NCBI GenBank assembly: GCA_913777945.1
Contig: CAJYTY010000005.1
Coordinates: 248,001-312,000 of the forward strand
Source of the DNA: an uncultured Acinetobacter sp.
GTDB taxonomy: Bacteria > Pseudomonadota > Gammaproteobacteria > Pseudomonadales > Moraxellaceae
DNA length: 64,000 nt
Direction of reading: 5' to 3'
Shown here: positions 18,092-29,200 of the stretch, in pieces
Layout of the letters: each line of letters opens with the position of its first letter
Numbering within the stretch: position 1 is the first letter of the stretch
Translations under genes and position numbers: made by a program
The notes under the pieces: generated by a model
What the model was told of the DNA's origin: nothing
Database searches by the model: none
The model's input: only the letters and a program-made list of their open reading frames with translations

Positions 18092-19150
18092 GTGCTCAGG
18101 TTATATCGTAAACCAAATAAGGGGTTAGTAGGGGTCGATATTAGTTCGACAACTGTTAAGTTATTGGAGCTCTCTGTAAAGAACGGTAGATATTGGGTTG
18201 AAAGCTATGCTGTGATGCCACTGCCTGAAAACAGTGTCGTAGAAAAAAGCATTCTCAATCCAGAAGCAGTTGGTGACGCGCTTGAAAGAGTCGTTAACCT
18301 TGCGAATCCGCGTACGACGAATGTGGCTATAGCTGTGCCAACTTCAATGGTGATTAATAAAATCATTGAAATGGATGCAGATATGACAGCCGATGAACGA
18401 GAAGTTCAAATTCGTATGGATGCTGAGCAATACATTCCGTTCCCATTAGATGAAGTAAGTCTAGATTTTGAAGTCTTATCTGACAAATTAGCAAACCCAA
18501 ATCGTGTAAATGTATTGTTAGTGGCAACGCGTACAGAAAATGTTGACACACGTATAGAAGTTCTTGAGCTGGCTAATTTATCTGCAAAAATTGCTGATGT
18601 TGAAAGTTATGCCATGGAACGTGCTTTCAGTGTATTCGCAGATACTTTGCCAATGGGTGCAAACACAGTTGGTATTTTAGATATTGGTCATACTATGACC
18701 ACCTTATCTGTCATGCAGAAAGGTAAAATTATCTATACACGTGAACAGGTATTTGGTGGTCGACAGCTAACTCAAGATGTTCAGAGTCGTTACGGTTTGT
18801 CTTTTGAAGAGGCTGGGCGCGCGAAAAAAGAAAGAACACTGCCTGATGATTATGATACTGAAGTTCTCGAACCCTTTTTAGATGCTGTAGTTCAACAAGC
18901 GGCTCGTTCACTTCAATTTTTCTTTTCATCATCACAATTCAATGAGATTGATCATATTTTATTGGCAGGTGGTAATGCCAATATTCCTGGTTTAGCCAAG
19001 TTGTTACAACAAAAACTAGGTTATCGCGTCACCATTGCCAATCCATTCTTACAAATGGGCTTTTCTCCGCAAATTGATATTAAAAAAATTGAAAATGATG
19101 CTTCCTCATTGATGGTTGCATGTGGTTTAGCATTGAGGAGTTTTGATTAA
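18092..19150 (+). CDS. pilM: type IV pilus inner-membrane platform protein PilM
   Basis: Actin-like cytoplasmic protein that binds the N-terminus of PilN and links the pilus motor to the alignment complex. It has 352 residues. The GTG start at 18092 is preceded by AGGA seven bases upstream. GVDISSTTVKLLEL near the start is the ATPase-fold phosphate-1 loop, ILDIGHTMTTLSV the phosphate-2 loop, and LLAGGNANIPGL the adenosine motif. First gene of pilMNOPQ; its stop overlaps the pilN start by one base. Confidence 0.96.
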   Translation: MLRLYRKPNKGLVGVDISSTTVKLLELSVKNGRYWVESYAVMPLPENSVVEKSILNPEAVGDALERVVNLANPRTTNVAIAVPTSMVINKIIEMDADMTADEREVQIRMDAEQYIPFPLDEVSLDFEVLSDKLANPNRVNVLLVATRTENVDTRIEVLELANLSAKIADVESYAMERAFSVFADTLPMGANTVGILDIGHTMTTLSVMQKGKIIYTREQVFGGRQLTQDVQSRYGLSFEEAGRAKKERTLPDDYDTEVLEPFLDAVVQQAARSLQFFFSSSQFNEIDHILLAGGNANIPGLAKLLQQKLGYRVTIANPFLQMGFSPQIDIKKIENDASSLMVACGLALRSFD

Positions 19151-19785
19151 TGGCAAAGATTAACTTACTCCCTTGGCGTGATGAGCTAAGAGAACAAAAA
19201 AAGAAACAGTTCGTTGCATTTTGTGCTGGGGTAGCAGCATTAGGCGTAGTATCGGTTTTTTCTGGATGGATGTACTTTGATCATAAGTTGAATGATCAGG
19301 AGCAGGCAAATCAGCTAATTGTAAGTACTAATCAGAATTTAGATACTCAACTTAAGTCATTAGATGGTTTGCAAGAACGACGTAATGCAATTATTGAGCG
19401 TATGAAGTTGATTCAAGGCTTACAGGGACAGCGCCCTATTACAGTACGTTTAGTTGATGAGCTAGTAAGAGTAACACCACCTACAATGTATTTGACAAAA
19501 TTTACCCGTACAGGTGATAAATTTACCATTGAGGGTAAAGCAGAAAGTCCAAATACCGTTGCTGAGCTTTTAAGAAATCTAGAAGCTTCACCTTGGTATC
19601 GTAATGCGTTTATGAATTCTTTCTTGGCGGCAGATGATAAAAAAGATAAAACAACAAGCTCTTTAGTTCCTCAGGTTGAGGAGGGGTATGGTAATTTCAT
19701 TGTCTCTGTAGATTTAGGTGAATTAGGAGTAACAGCGGAGGCTAATAGTACTCCAGAGGCAGCAGCATCAGAGGTGGCGAAATGA
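19150..19785 (+). CDS. pilN: type IV pilus alignment protein PilN
   Basis: Bitopic inner-membrane protein of the alignment subcomplex. It has 211 residues. The conserved PilM-binding N-terminus INLLPWRDELRE is at 4-15, one membrane helix at about 23-44, then a periplasmic coiled coil and ferredoxin-like domain. The start overlaps the pilM stop and the stop overlaps the pilO start by 4 bases (ATGA), so the operon is translationally coupled. Confidence 0.95.
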   Translation: MAKINLLPWRDELREQKKKQFVAFCAGVAALGVVSVFSGWMYFDHKLNDQEQANQLIVSTNQNLDTQLKSLDGLQERRNAIIERMKLIQGLQGQRPITVRLVDELVRVTPPTMYLTKFTRTGDKFTIEGKAESPNTVAELLRNLEASPWYRNAFMNSFLAADDKKDKTTSSLVPQVEEGYGNFIVSVDLGELGVTAEANSTPEAAASEVAK

Positions 19786-20531
19786 ACTTAGATAAATCAG
19801 ATGATTTGAATCAGGACACCATTACTGTTAAGAAAAAGCAAATGACAGTAGAGCAATTTTTTCAACAGTTTAACACCTTAGATATGAACAATTATGGGGG
19901 GTGGCCACTTTCTGTAAAAATCACTTGTTGGTTTTTTGTTTACTTCGCAGTTGTTGCTTTAGGTTATTTTATTGTTATCAGATCTCAAATAGATACGATT
20001 TCAAATGCACAGGCAAAAGAGCAGACTTTACTAAATGAGTTTAGAGAAAAAGACTCTAAATTACGTAATTTGCAACAATATCAAGCCCAATTACAAGAAA
20101 TGGAAGCGAATTTTAATCAGCAACTTGAACAATTACCGAAAGAAACTGAAATTCCGAGTTTAGTCGAAGATATCAATTTAACTGGTGTCAATTCAGGGCT
20201 GAAATTTAAAAATATTAGACTAGAAGATGAAGTGAAGCAGGAGTTCTTCATAGAGCAACCTATTAGTATTGATGCAACTGGTGATTATCACGCTTTCGGT
20301 GCGTTTGTATCTGGTATTGCTGCATTACCGCGAATCGTGACTTTGCATGACTTTGTTGTTGAAGCAAAACCAGATACTGAGAAAAAGTCTGATATTCCTA
20401 TAATTAATTATTCAATTAATGCAAAAACATATCGCTATATTGGCGCAGATGAACAGGCTAAACTCCAAAAAGAAAAATCTGCTCAACCAGCTAAAAATAC
20501 GACCTCAAAAGTTCAAGCGGGGCAGCACTAA
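19782..20531 (+). CDS. pilO: type IV pilus alignment protein PilO
   Basis: Partner of PilN in the periplasmic alignment ring. It has 249 residues with a cytoplasmic tail of about 45 residues, one membrane helix (about 48-70), a coiled coil (about 75-120) and a C-terminal ferredoxin-like domain. The motif NQQLEQLPKETEIPSLVEDI matches the family. It overlaps its neighbours on both sides. Confidence 0.95.
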   Translation: MNLDKSDDLNQDTITVKKKQMTVEQFFQQFNTLDMNNYGGWPLSVKITCWFFVYFAVVALGYFIVIRSQIDTISNAQAKEQTLLNEFREKDSKLRNLQQYQAQLQEMEANFNQQLEQLPKETEIPSLVEDINLTGVNSGLKFKNIRLEDEVKQEFFIEQPISIDATGDYHAFGAFVSGIAALPRIVTLHDFVVEAKPDTEKKSDIPIINYSINAKTYRYIGADEQAKLQKEKSAQPAKNTTSKVQAGQH

Positions 20532-21058
20532 TGAATAATTATAAAATACTATGTGGTTTATTGATTGGTATTGGTTTGGTTGGGTGCGATTCACGTATTG
20601 ATACTGTAAATCAACAAATGGCAGATATTCGTAATCAACCACCCTTATCGATTGAACCAGCACCTGTGTTCACGCCTGTGCCATTATTTAACTATTCAGC
20701 ACATCAACTAAAAAGCCCATTTATGCCGAGTTCATTGGCTGCTGAATTAAAAATTATGGCTGGGAAGCGGGTTTATCCTAATTTGAATCGTCAACCTCAA
20801 CCTTTAGAAAGTTATGCTTTAGAAGCACTAAACATGAAAGGAAGTATGCGAGGTAAAATGAATGAAACAATTGCTTTAATCCAAACGCCAGATAAACAAA
20901 TTGAGCGTATACAGGTTGGTAGCTATTTGGGGATGAATCAGGGGCGTGTAGTTAAAATTAGCCCTACACAAATTGATTTAATAGAAATTGTGCCAGATGG
21001 ACGAGATGGTTATGTAGAAAGACCACGCACACTCGTTTTAATTGGGCCGGTATCCTAA
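20531..21058 (+). CDS. pilP: type IV pilus lipoprotein PilP
   Basis: Periplasmic inner-membrane lipoprotein linking PilN/PilO to the PilQ secretin. It has 175 residues; the lipobox GLVGC gives lipidated Cys19. An extended Pro-rich linker (about 40-65) precedes the C-terminal beta-sandwich with LKSPF, LEALNMKGSM, and GQ-like SYLGMNQGRVVKI blocks typical of PilP. One-base overlap with pilO (TAATG). Confidence 0.95.
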   Translation: MNNYKILCGLLIGIGLVGCDSRIDTVNQQMADIRNQPPLSIEPAPVFTPVPLFNYSAHQLKSPFMPSSLAAELKIMAGKRVYPNLNRQPQPLESYALEALNMKGSMRGKMNETIALIQTPDKQIERIQVGSYLGMNQGRVVKISPTQIDLIEIVPDGRDGYVERPRTLVLIGPVS

Positions 21059-21074
21059 GATTAAGGGAATAACA

Positions 21075-23264
21075 ATGAAAAAACAGTTTAAAGATTCTTT
21101 ATTTGGGGAAGTTAAGACCATGAATCATGCATTCCGTCAATTTTCAATGGGTGCCGTGGCGATTGCGATTATGCAAGTTGCATCTGCACAAGTGAGTATG
21201 ACGAATATTGTTCCAATGAGTTTGGCTGACCAAGGTACAGAAATCCGTATTATGTTTAACGGTTTGCCTCCACAGCCGCAGGCTTATCAACTGGAACAAC
21301 CCTCTCGATTAATTTTAGACTTTGATAAAACACAACAAAATCTGAAGCAGACGTCAATTCCTGTATCAACGAAAGAGGCTTCATCAGTTGATCTCGCTGC
21401 TGATGATCAACGTTCACGTCTTGTGGTGAATTTAAAAGAAGCAGGAGCTTTTACGACACGTGTTGAAGGGAATACCTTTGTTCTTAAAATTAACTCTGCT
21501 CAACCTGTAAATAATTCACGTAATACAGCCGTAACTAGACAGTTACAACAGGGTGTATCAAATATTGGCTTCCAGCGTGGTGCACAAGGTGAAGGGTTGG
21601 TTGTAGTAGATCTTTTGGGGAATAATACGCCTATAGATGTGCAACAACAAGGCAGTAAAATTGTTATTCGTACGATGGGGAATAAAATCCCAACACATTT
21701 AGCTCGTCGTTTAAATACCAATGATTTTGCAACACCTGTCGCAAGCGTCGATGCCTATAATGATAAAGGTAATGGGGTTATCACAATTCAGTCTGCAGGT
21801 AGCTATGAATACATGGCTTACCAAGCGGAAAATAAATTAACGATTAGCTTGAAACGCCCTGAAGATAAGTCTCCAACAAAAGCAAAAGCACAACTCTATA
21901 CTGGGAATAAAATTTCATTAGATTTTCAGGATATTGAGGTACGTCGAGTCTTGCAGTTGTTAGCTGATTTCACCAGCATAAACATGGTTGCTGCTGATAC
22001 TGTACAAGGTAACATTACTTTGCGTCTGAAAGATGTTCCTTGGGATCAGGCTTTAGATATTGTTCTTAAAACGAAAAACTTAGACAAACGACGTAATGGA
22101 AATGTGATTTGGATAGCACCAGTCACAGAGTTGATTAAATCGGAAGAAGAGGAAGCAAAAGCAATTGCACAAAGTGTAAAACTAGCTCCATTACAAACTG
22201 AATATATTCGTTTAAGTTATGCGAAAGCCACTGATCTTGAGAAATTAATTACCCAAGGTAAAAATAAGACTAATAATTCAGGTGGAAATACGACAACTCA
22301 AAATACTTCGCCTAATGATCCTTTAGGTGATAGTGTTGGTAGTTTATTAAGCCCTCGAGGAACAGTTTCTACTGATCCAAGAACAAATACATTAATCATT
22401 AATGATACATCTCAAAAAATTGATCAGATTCGTAAAATGATTGATTTATTGGATGTACCTGTTAAGCAAGTTATGATTGAGGCAAGAGTTGTTAGTGCAA
22501 GCACCGATTTTACAAAGGAAATGGGAGTAAAATGGGGAATACTATCACAAGGCATTACTCGTAATAATGATTTGCTTGTCGGTGGCAGCGAAACTACTTT
22601 ATGGAACCTGAGAAAGCCAACTAAGGATAGTGATACGGGGGGGTGGAAGTATGATATTGAGAGACCTAGTAATTTAAATGTTGATTTGGGTGCTACGGCA
22701 GAAGGGGCTAGTCGTATTGCCTTTGGCTTAATAAGTTTATCTGATTTTATGTTAGATCTAGAGTTATCTGCAGTCCAAGCTGATGGTTATGGTGAAGTTA
22801 TTTCTACACCAAAAGTTATGACTGCTGATAAGCAAAGAGCGAAAGTTGCCGCAGGTCAACAAATTCCTTATTTGTCATCATCAGGTCAAGATGGTCCTAA
22901 GACAGAATTTAAAGATGCATTATTAAGTTTAGATGTAACGCCTAGTATTACACCTGAAGGTAAAGTAATGATGCAGTTGAATGTTACGAAAGACTCGGCT
23001 GGAAATCCTACACCAACAGGGCAAATTGCAATTAATAAAAATGAAATTAACACTAATGTACTGGTTGATAATGGTGAGACTGTAGTGTTAGGTGGTATTT
23101 TCGAGCAAGAAAGCACTAACCAACAAACTAAAGTGCCTTTCTTGGGAGATTTACCATATGTTGGGAAATTATTCCGTCGAGACTCAAAAAAGGATAAAAA
23201 GCGTGAACTACTTATTTTTGTGACACCAAGAATTGTTAATGACACTTTGACTAGAAATCATTAA
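21075..23264 (+). CDS. pilQ: type IV pilus outer-membrane secretin PilQ
   Basis: Forms the outer-membrane channel through which the pilus passes and, in naturally competent relatives, DNA enters. It has 729 residues. The ATG at 21075 has AAGGGA just upstream; a second ATG at 21120 is possible. A signal peptide ends around ...QVASA. Two AMIN domains (about 40-280, peptidoglycan binding) are followed by an STN-like segment (ISLDFQDIEVRRVLQLLADF), NolW repeats, and the secretin core with VPFLGDLPYVGKLFR near the C-terminus. Last of pilMNOPQ; aroK follows after 37 bases. Confidence 0.97.
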   Translation: MKKQFKDSLFGEVKTMNHAFRQFSMGAVAIAIMQVASAQVSMTNIVPMSLADQGTEIRIMFNGLPPQPQAYQLEQPSRLILDFDKTQQNLKQTSIPVSTKEASSVDLAADDQRSRLVVNLKEAGAFTTRVEGNTFVLKINSAQPVNNSRNTAVTRQLQQGVSNIGFQRGAQGEGLVVVDLLGNNTPIDVQQQGSKIVIRTMGNKIPTHLARRLNTNDFATPVASVDAYNDKGNGVITIQSAGSYEYMAYQAENKLTISLKRPEDKSPTKAKAQLYTGNKISLDFQDIEVRRVLQLLADFTSINMVAADTVQGNITLRLKDVPWDQALDIVLKTKNLDKRRNGNVIWIAPVTELIKSEEEEAKAIAQSVKLAPLQTEYIRLSYAKATDLEKLITQGKNKTNNSGGNTTTQNTSPNDPLGDSVGSLLSPRGTVSTDPRTNTLIINDTSQKIDQIRKMIDLLDVPVKQVMIEARVVSASTDFTKEMGVKWGILSQGITRNNDLLVGGSETTLWNLRKPTKDSDTGGWKYDIERPSNLNVDLGATAEGASRIAFGLISLSDFMLDLELSAVQADGYGEVISTPKVMTADKQRAKVAAGQQIPYLSSSGQDGPKTEFKDALLSLDVTPSITPEGKVMMQLNVTKDSAGNPTPTGQIAINKNEINTNVLVDNGETVVLGGIFEQESTNQQTKVPFLGDLPYVGKLFRRDSKKDKKRELLIFVTPRIVNDTLTRNH

Positions 23265-23301
23265 TATATTTTGAATAATTGCAATTAATATAGGTGGCGC
23301 G

Positions 23302-23841
23302 TTGCAAGGCAAAGCGTTTGAAACCCTACCAAATATTTATTTGGTAGGGCCAATGGGGGCAGGGAAAACAACAGTTGGTCGACATTTAGCAGAGTTGTTG
23401 GGGCGCGAATTCATCGATAGTGATCATGAAATTGAGCGTAAAACAGGTGCTACAATCCCTTGGATTTTTGAAAAAGAGGGTGAATCTGGTTTTCGAGCGC
23501 GTGAAACTAATGTGTTAAATGATCTAACTGCACGTTCTGCCCTTGTTTTGGCGACTGGTGGTGGTGCGGTAACACAATCGGAAAATCGAAAGTTTTTAAA
23601 ACAGCGAGGCATCGTTGTTTATCTATATACTCCTGTAGAGCTTCAGCTACAGCGAACTCATCGCGATAAGAATCGTCCATTGTTGCAAGTAGAAAACCCA
23701 GAAAAGAAATTAAGAGATTTGTTAACTGTGCGAGATCCACTTTATCGTGAGGTTGCACATTTTATTGTTGAAACAAATCAGGGTGCAGCGCGAGATTTAG
23801 CGCAAAAAATTCTACAGCTTATTTTATCTAAACAAATTTAG
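23302..23841 (+). CDS. aroK: shikimate kinase
   Basis: Phosphorylates shikimate in the chorismate pathway. It has 179 residues from a TTG start at 23302 with AGGTGG upstream. The P-loop GPMGAGKT is at 16-23, the shikimate-binding Asp is in FIDSDHEIE, and Arg in ESGFRARE and GGGAV follow. It lies between pilQ and aroB, an order common in gammaproteobacteria. Confidence 0.96.
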   Translation: MQGKAFETLPNIYLVGPMGAGKTTVGRHLAELLGREFIDSDHEIERKTGATIPWIFEKEGESGFRARETNVLNDLTARSALVLATGGGAVTQSENRKFLKQRGIVVYLYTPVELQLQRTHRDKNRPLLQVENPEKKLRDLLTVRDPLYREVAHFIVETNQGAARDLAQKILQLILSKQI

Positions 23842-23865
23842 TAATTTTCTTGTTGGTCTAATTTT

Positions 23866-24948
23866 ATGCAAACACTACATGTTGAATTGGGTGATCGTCG
23901 CTATCCTATTTTTATTGGAAGTAATTTAAATCCCAGAGATTTGCTAGCGCCATATATTCATGGTCGACAAGTGATGTTGGTTTCCAATACAACAGTCGCA
24001 CCATTATATTTGCAACATTATGTTGATGGGTTGCGCCAGTTAGATAAACAGATTGCACAATGTATTTTACCCGATGGTGAGCAATTTAAAGACATTCAGC
24101 ATTTGAATTTAATTTTTGATGCGCTTTTGGAATCAGGTTTTAATCGTGATTGCACAGTGTTGGCATTAGGTGGTGGTGTCATTGGTGATATGGCTGGTTT
24201 TGCATCTGCTTGTTTCCAGCGGGGAGTGAATTTTATTCAAGTACCAACTACATTATTATCTCAAGTTGATTCAAGTGTGGGTGGAAAGACAGGAATCAAT
24301 CATCCTTTAGGTAAAAACATGTTGGGTGCGTTTCAGCAACCTCAAGTTGTATTAGCGGATATGGCACAGCTTGATACTTTACCAGATCGTGAACTTTCTG
24401 CTGGTTTGGCTGAAGTGATTAAATATGCATTACTAGGCGATGTGGATTTTCTAGTATGGTTAGAGCAGAACATGGATGCGCTCGTTGCACGTGATGCGAA
24501 TTTACTCGCAGAAGCAGTTTATCGCTCATGTGCACATAAAGCTAGAATTGTGGCCAATGATGAAAAAGAGCAGGGCGAGCGAGCACTTCTAAATTTAGGG
24601 CATACTTTTGGGCATGCGATCGAATCCTATCTAGGTTATGGGGTATGGTTACATGGTGAAGCGGTTGCAACAGGTATGGTAATGGCAGCAGATTTGTCAC
24701 ATCGTCTAGGTTGGATATCTGCTGAGGATGTTGAGCGTACAAAAAGAATTATTCTACGTGCCCATTTACCGATATCATGTCCACAAATTCCACTCGACGA
24801 ATTTTTGGCTTATATGTCGCATGATAAAAAAGTGCTCAATGGCCAATTGCGCTTGGTTTTACTTAAAAAGTTAGGTCAAGCTATCATTACCAAAGATTTT
24901 GATGTGGATTTAATGAAGCAAACGATTCTTGCGAACCAATCTTCATAA
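23866..24948 (+). CDS. aroB: 3-dehydroquinate synthase
   Basis: Converts DAHP to 3-dehydroquinate, the second step of aromatic amino-acid synthesis; needs NAD and a divalent metal. It has 360 residues. The NAD-binding [14 protein letters not shown] block, [25 protein letters not shown], and the metal-binding [12 protein letters not shown] are present. Starts 24 bases after aroK; its stop lies 20 bases before the next gene. Confidence 0.97.
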   Translation: MQTLHVELGDRRYPIFIGSNLNPRDLLAPYIHGRQVMLVSNTTVAPLYLQHYVDGLRQLDKQIAQCILPDGEQFKDIQHLNLIFDALLESGFNRDCTVLALGGGVIGDMAGFASACFQRGVNFIQVPTTLLSQVDSSVGGKTGINHPLGKNMLGAFQQPQVVLADMAQLDTLPDRELSAGLAEVIKYALLGDVDFLVWLEQNMDALVARDANLLAEAVYRSCAHKARIVANDEKEQGERALLNLGHTFGHAIESYLGYGVWLHGEAVATGMVMAADLSHRLGWISAEDVERTKRIILRAHLPISCPQIPLDEFLAYMSHDKKVLNGQLRLVLLKKLGQAIITKDFDVDLMKQTILANQSS

Positions 24949-24967
24949 TCAATATATTGAGAAAAAT

Positions 24968-25834
24968 ATGCTTATTTCTAGGTCAATTTGGCAAAATATT
25001 CAACAATACAGCTGGCTCACACTTGCAATTGTATGCTTGATTGCTGCATTGGTCTTTTGGGGCGTTACTGATGGAGATGCTTTGGTTGAAGTAGATCAAC
25101 CAGCTAAAACTGAAGTTCAAATTCAACCTGAAAAAGTGACTGCGACTGCTCATTTAGGTGCCTTTTCTAATGAGGTGAAGCCGCTAGATTTAACAACCAG
25201 AGTTGTTGTTTCTAATGAGCATGCACCAGAATTTCGTGGCACTAAATTTATTAAAGAAAATCAGCAACAATGGACGATGGAAATTTTTCGTAGTTCAGAT
25301 GAAGCAATTGTTAAAAATTTCCTGTTAAGTCGATCAGATCGGAAAAAGTTTATTTATTTCCGTTTAGCTGGAGAAGATCAGGCAGAGCAATATGTTCTTG
25401 CTTATGGTATGTCACCCAATATGGAGGAAGCAAATCGTCAGTTTGCTCAACTAAATTTGGTACTTCCTCAGTCCGTGCAACCTAAAGCTCAGCAATTATC
25501 AAAATATGCTGAGTTTGTGAATGATTTAGGCTCAGATGAATTAAAAACAGCGACAAATCAGCTTTATGATATTCAGTTAAAACCCGCAGCGCTACCTAAA
25601 GTGGACGAGAGTTTGTTGGTTGGGGGGGCTGTGGCTTCACAAGGTGGTTTGGGTGTTAGTTCAGGAAAGCCAGCAGTTGATCCTGCAATAGCAACTCAGA
25701 CAACAGTCACCCAGCGTGATGCTCAAGGTAACGTGGTAAACGTCAAAAAAAGCCAATCTTCAACACAAAACCCTGAAAAATTGAAAGAAAATTCAGATTC
25801 TTCTAAACGTGATGTGACAGATCCATTCAATTAG
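24968..25834 (+). CDS. single-TM protein downstream of aroB, possibly SPOR-like
   Basis: A 288-residue protein from the ATG at 24968. There is one membrane helix at about 15-35, then a periplasmic domain (about 60-175) and a low-complexity Ser/Gln/Lys tail (about 210-288) ending DVTDPFN. The segment around QQWTMEIFRSSDEAIVKNFL to QFAQLNLVLP has the length and pattern of a SPOR peptidoglycan-binding domain, and the place after aroB is where DamX-type SPOR proteins sit in enterobacteria. The sequence match is weak, so this is an inference from context. Confidence 0.75.
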   Translation: MLISRSIWQNIQQYSWLTLAIVCLIAALVFWGVTDGDALVEVDQPAKTEVQIQPEKVTATAHLGAFSNEVKPLDLTTRVVVSNEHAPEFRGTKFIKENQQQWTMEIFRSSDEAIVKNFLLSRSDRKKFIYFRLAGEDQAEQYVLAYGMSPNMEEANRQFAQLNLVLPQSVQPKAQQLSKYAEFVNDLGSDELKTATNQLYDIQLKPAALPKVDESLLVGGAVASQGGLGVSSGKPAVDPAIATQTTVTQRDAQGNVVNVKKSQSSTQNPEKLKENSDSSKRDVTDPFN

Positions 25835-26291
25835 TTTTGCACTAATTTTGAGCATTATTGGCGCCTTTTTAAGGCGAAATGATTTATTTTGGTGCAAAAA
25901 AACTTCATAAGATATAGCTTTAGCCTATTATAAATTAAGGTTATTTTAATTTTTTTAATGATTTAGTAAATTTACAATTAATTGGTATGTTTTTTGCTTC
26001 CTTGTGGTGCTAATTTATCTGCTCATTGCACTTTTTCACACTAAATACCCAATTAATTTAGTGAAATGGAAAGTTTTTGTGCTTTACAAACATTGGTGAA
26101 GGTGTAATAACTGAAAACACTTTATATGCTTGAGTACGCTGTTTCTTCTTAAAGAAAGGCGTATATTGCAAATCCGCCAGGAAAAATGTTTTTGCGAAGC
26201 ATTGAACTTTATATGAGTTGATCGGCAATATCGCAGAAAATGAATTGATTGTTTGTTGCTCGAAAGAGCCATGTTGAAAGAAGGGTACGCT
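25835..26291. other. 457-bp leader region upstream of gltB
   Basis: Contains a short hairpin soon after the previous stop (CGCCTT/AAGGCG near 25862-25877, lacking a real T-run) and otherwise AT-rich sequence leading to gltB. The promoter must be here but no confident consensus is visible. The gltB-proximal 250 bases are less AT-rich than the rest. No RNA family or sigma-54 site was recognised. Confidence 0.45.
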
Positions 26292-29200
26292 ATGCACATG
26301 CCATCGCCTAATACTGTAGCTCCCGCTCAAGGCTTATATCAGCCTGATGAGTTTAAGGATAACTGTGGTTTTGGTCTGATTGCCCATATGAAGGGTGAAT
26401 CAAGCCATCATCTGGTCGAAACTGCGATTCACAGTTTAAGTTGCATGACGCACCGTGGTGGTATTGCCGCGGATGGTAAAACAGGAGATGGTTGCGGATT
26501 GTTATTGGCAATGCCAAAACAATTTTTCCGTGAAGAAGCTCAGAAGCTAGGCAGTAATCTAACTGAGATTTTTGCTGCGGGTACAGTATTTTTGAATATT
26601 GATCCTGCTTTAGCTCAAAATGCAAAGAATATTTTAAATAAAGAAATTGCAGCAGAAGGTTTAACGGTTGCGGCATGGCGTGTTGTACCAACAAATAATG
26701 ATGCTTTAGGTGAAATTGCATTACAATCACTTCCGGCATTTGAACAAATTTTAGTTAACTGCCCAATGGGTTTGACAGAAGTTGAATTTAACCGCAAGTT
26801 ATTTTTAGCTCGTCGCCGTGCAGAACAACAATTACAAAACGATCCATTATTCTATGTGACTACACTTGCAACAACTGTTATCACATATAAAGGCTTAATG
26901 ATGCCGGCAGCAATTGCTGACTTCTATACAGACTTAGCTGATGAACGTCTAAAATCGCATATTGTGGTATTCCATCAGCGTTTCTCAACCAATACTTTGC
27001 CACGTTGGCCATTGGCTCAGCCATTCCGCTACCTTGCTCATAATGGTGAAATCAACACCATTACGGCTAACCGTAACTGGGCATTGGCACGTACACCAAA
27101 ATTTGAAAACCCATTATTGCCAGGTTTGACTGAGTTAAATCCGATTGTAAACCGTACTGGTTCGGATTCATCAAGCCTAGACAATATGCTTGAAATTCTT
27201 GTTGGTGGCGGAATGGACTTATTCCGTGCACTTCGTATGTTGGTTCCACCAGCATGGCAGAATGTTGAAACTTTAGATGCTGATCTACGTGCATTCTATG
27301 AATTCAACTCTAAGCATATGGAAGCTTGGGATGGTCCAGCAGGTCTTGTGATTCAAGATGGTCGTCACGCGATTTGTATGTTGGATCGTAATGGTTTACG
27401 CCCTGCACGTTGGGTAATCACCAAAAATGATTACATCACGCTTGCATCAGAGATTGGTGTATGGGGTTATGAACCAGAAGATGTTGTGTCTAAAGGTCGT
27501 GTTGGTCCTGGTCAAATTTTAGTTGTAGATACTTTGACAGGCAAAGTCCTTGATACGAAAGATGTCAGCAATCACCTTAAAAACATGCGTCCGTATCGTG
27601 AATGGTTGCGTGACCATGCGATTCGTTTGAAAGCAGATCCTCAGCTTGAAGAACAATTGAGTGATCAAGGTTTAACTGGTGATGCATTAAAAGCGGCTCA
27701 AAAAATGTTTATGGTGACATTTGAAGAGCGTGATCAGATTTTGCGTCCAATCGCAGAAAGTGGTCAGGAAGCTGTTGGTTCAATGGGTGATGATACGCCA
27801 ATGGCAGTCTTGTCTCGTCAAGTTCGCCATGTATCAGACTATTTCCGTCAACAGTTTGCGCAAGTGACCAACCCACCAATCGATCCATTACGTGAATCGA
27901 TCGTAATGTCATTGGAAACATGTTTGGGTCGTGAGCAAAACGTATTTGAACAGGGTCCTGAACACGCTGACCGCATCATTATTTCAAGCCCTGTATTGTC
28001 ACATTCAAAAATGCAGCAGCTTCGTGATGTTGAAAAAGAACGTGCGGGTTATGCTGTTGCTGATATCAATCTGAATTATGCAGAAACCGAAGGTTTACAA
28101 GCCGCAGTTGCACGTATTTGTGAGGAAGCTGCACAAGCTGTTCGTGATGGCAAAACTTTAATCGTTTTGACTGATAAAAATATTCGTGAAGGTTTCCTGC
28201 CAGCAAACTCAGCATTGGTAACAGGTGCAGTACATCATTACTTGATTCAAGTTGGTTTACGTACTGATGCAAATATTTTGGTTGAGACAGGTTTCGCACG
28301 TGATCCACATCAATTTGCAGTACTACTAGGTTTTGGTGCGACAGCAATTTACCCGTATTTAGCTTATGACGTGATCAATGATTTGGTTGCAAAAGGCGAG
28401 TTATTGGGTGACCCAATTTATGCGCAAGCAAACTTCCGTAAAGGGATTGAGAAAGGCTTATTAAAAGTACTTTCTAAAATGGGGATCTCGACAGTTGCTT
28501 CTTATCGTGGCGGTCAATTGTTTGAAGCGGTAGGTTTGTCATCTGAAGTGGTTGATAAATGTTTCCTTGGCGTACCAAGCCGTATCCAAGGTGCGACTTT
28601 TGCTGATTTAGAAAATGACCAGAAAAAATTGGCGACGACTGCTTGGCAAAATCGCAAGCCAATTGATCAGGGTGGTTTACTCAAGTTTGTATTCGGTAAA
28701 GAGTATCATGCGTTCAATCCTGATGTGATTAACTCATTGCATAAAGCCGTTCGTTCAGGTCAATATCAAGACTTTAAAGAATACGCTGAGCTAGTGAACA
28801 ACCGCCCAGTTGCTACGATTCGTGACTTATTTAAGTTAAAAACAACTAATTCGATTGCGATTGATCAAGTCGAAACGATTGAAGAGATTCTTCCTCGTTT
28901 TGACTCTGCGGGAATGTCTTTAGGTGCATTGTCTCCAGAAGCACATGAAGCAATTGCAATTGCGATGAATACGATTGGTGGTCGTTCGAACTCCGGTGAG
29001 GGCGGTGAAGATCCTGCACGTTACGGCACCATTCGTAACTCGAAAATCAAACAGATTGCATCAGGTCGTTTTGGTGTAACTCCTGCGTACTTAACCTCTG
29101 CTGAAGTGTTGCAGATTAAAGTTGCACAGGGTGCAAAACCAGGTGAAGGTGGTCAGTTACCAGGTGGTAAAGTGAATGGCTTAATTGCACGTTTACGTTA

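Noticed and set aside
21042-21074. pilQ start at TTG 21042 overlapping pilP
   Set aside because: ATG 21075 has an AAGGGA ribosome binding site and gives a regular signal peptide.
25890-26030. Possible sigma-54 promoter in the gltB leader
   Set aside because: The TGGTGC occurrences here have no GC at the required 10-base spacing.
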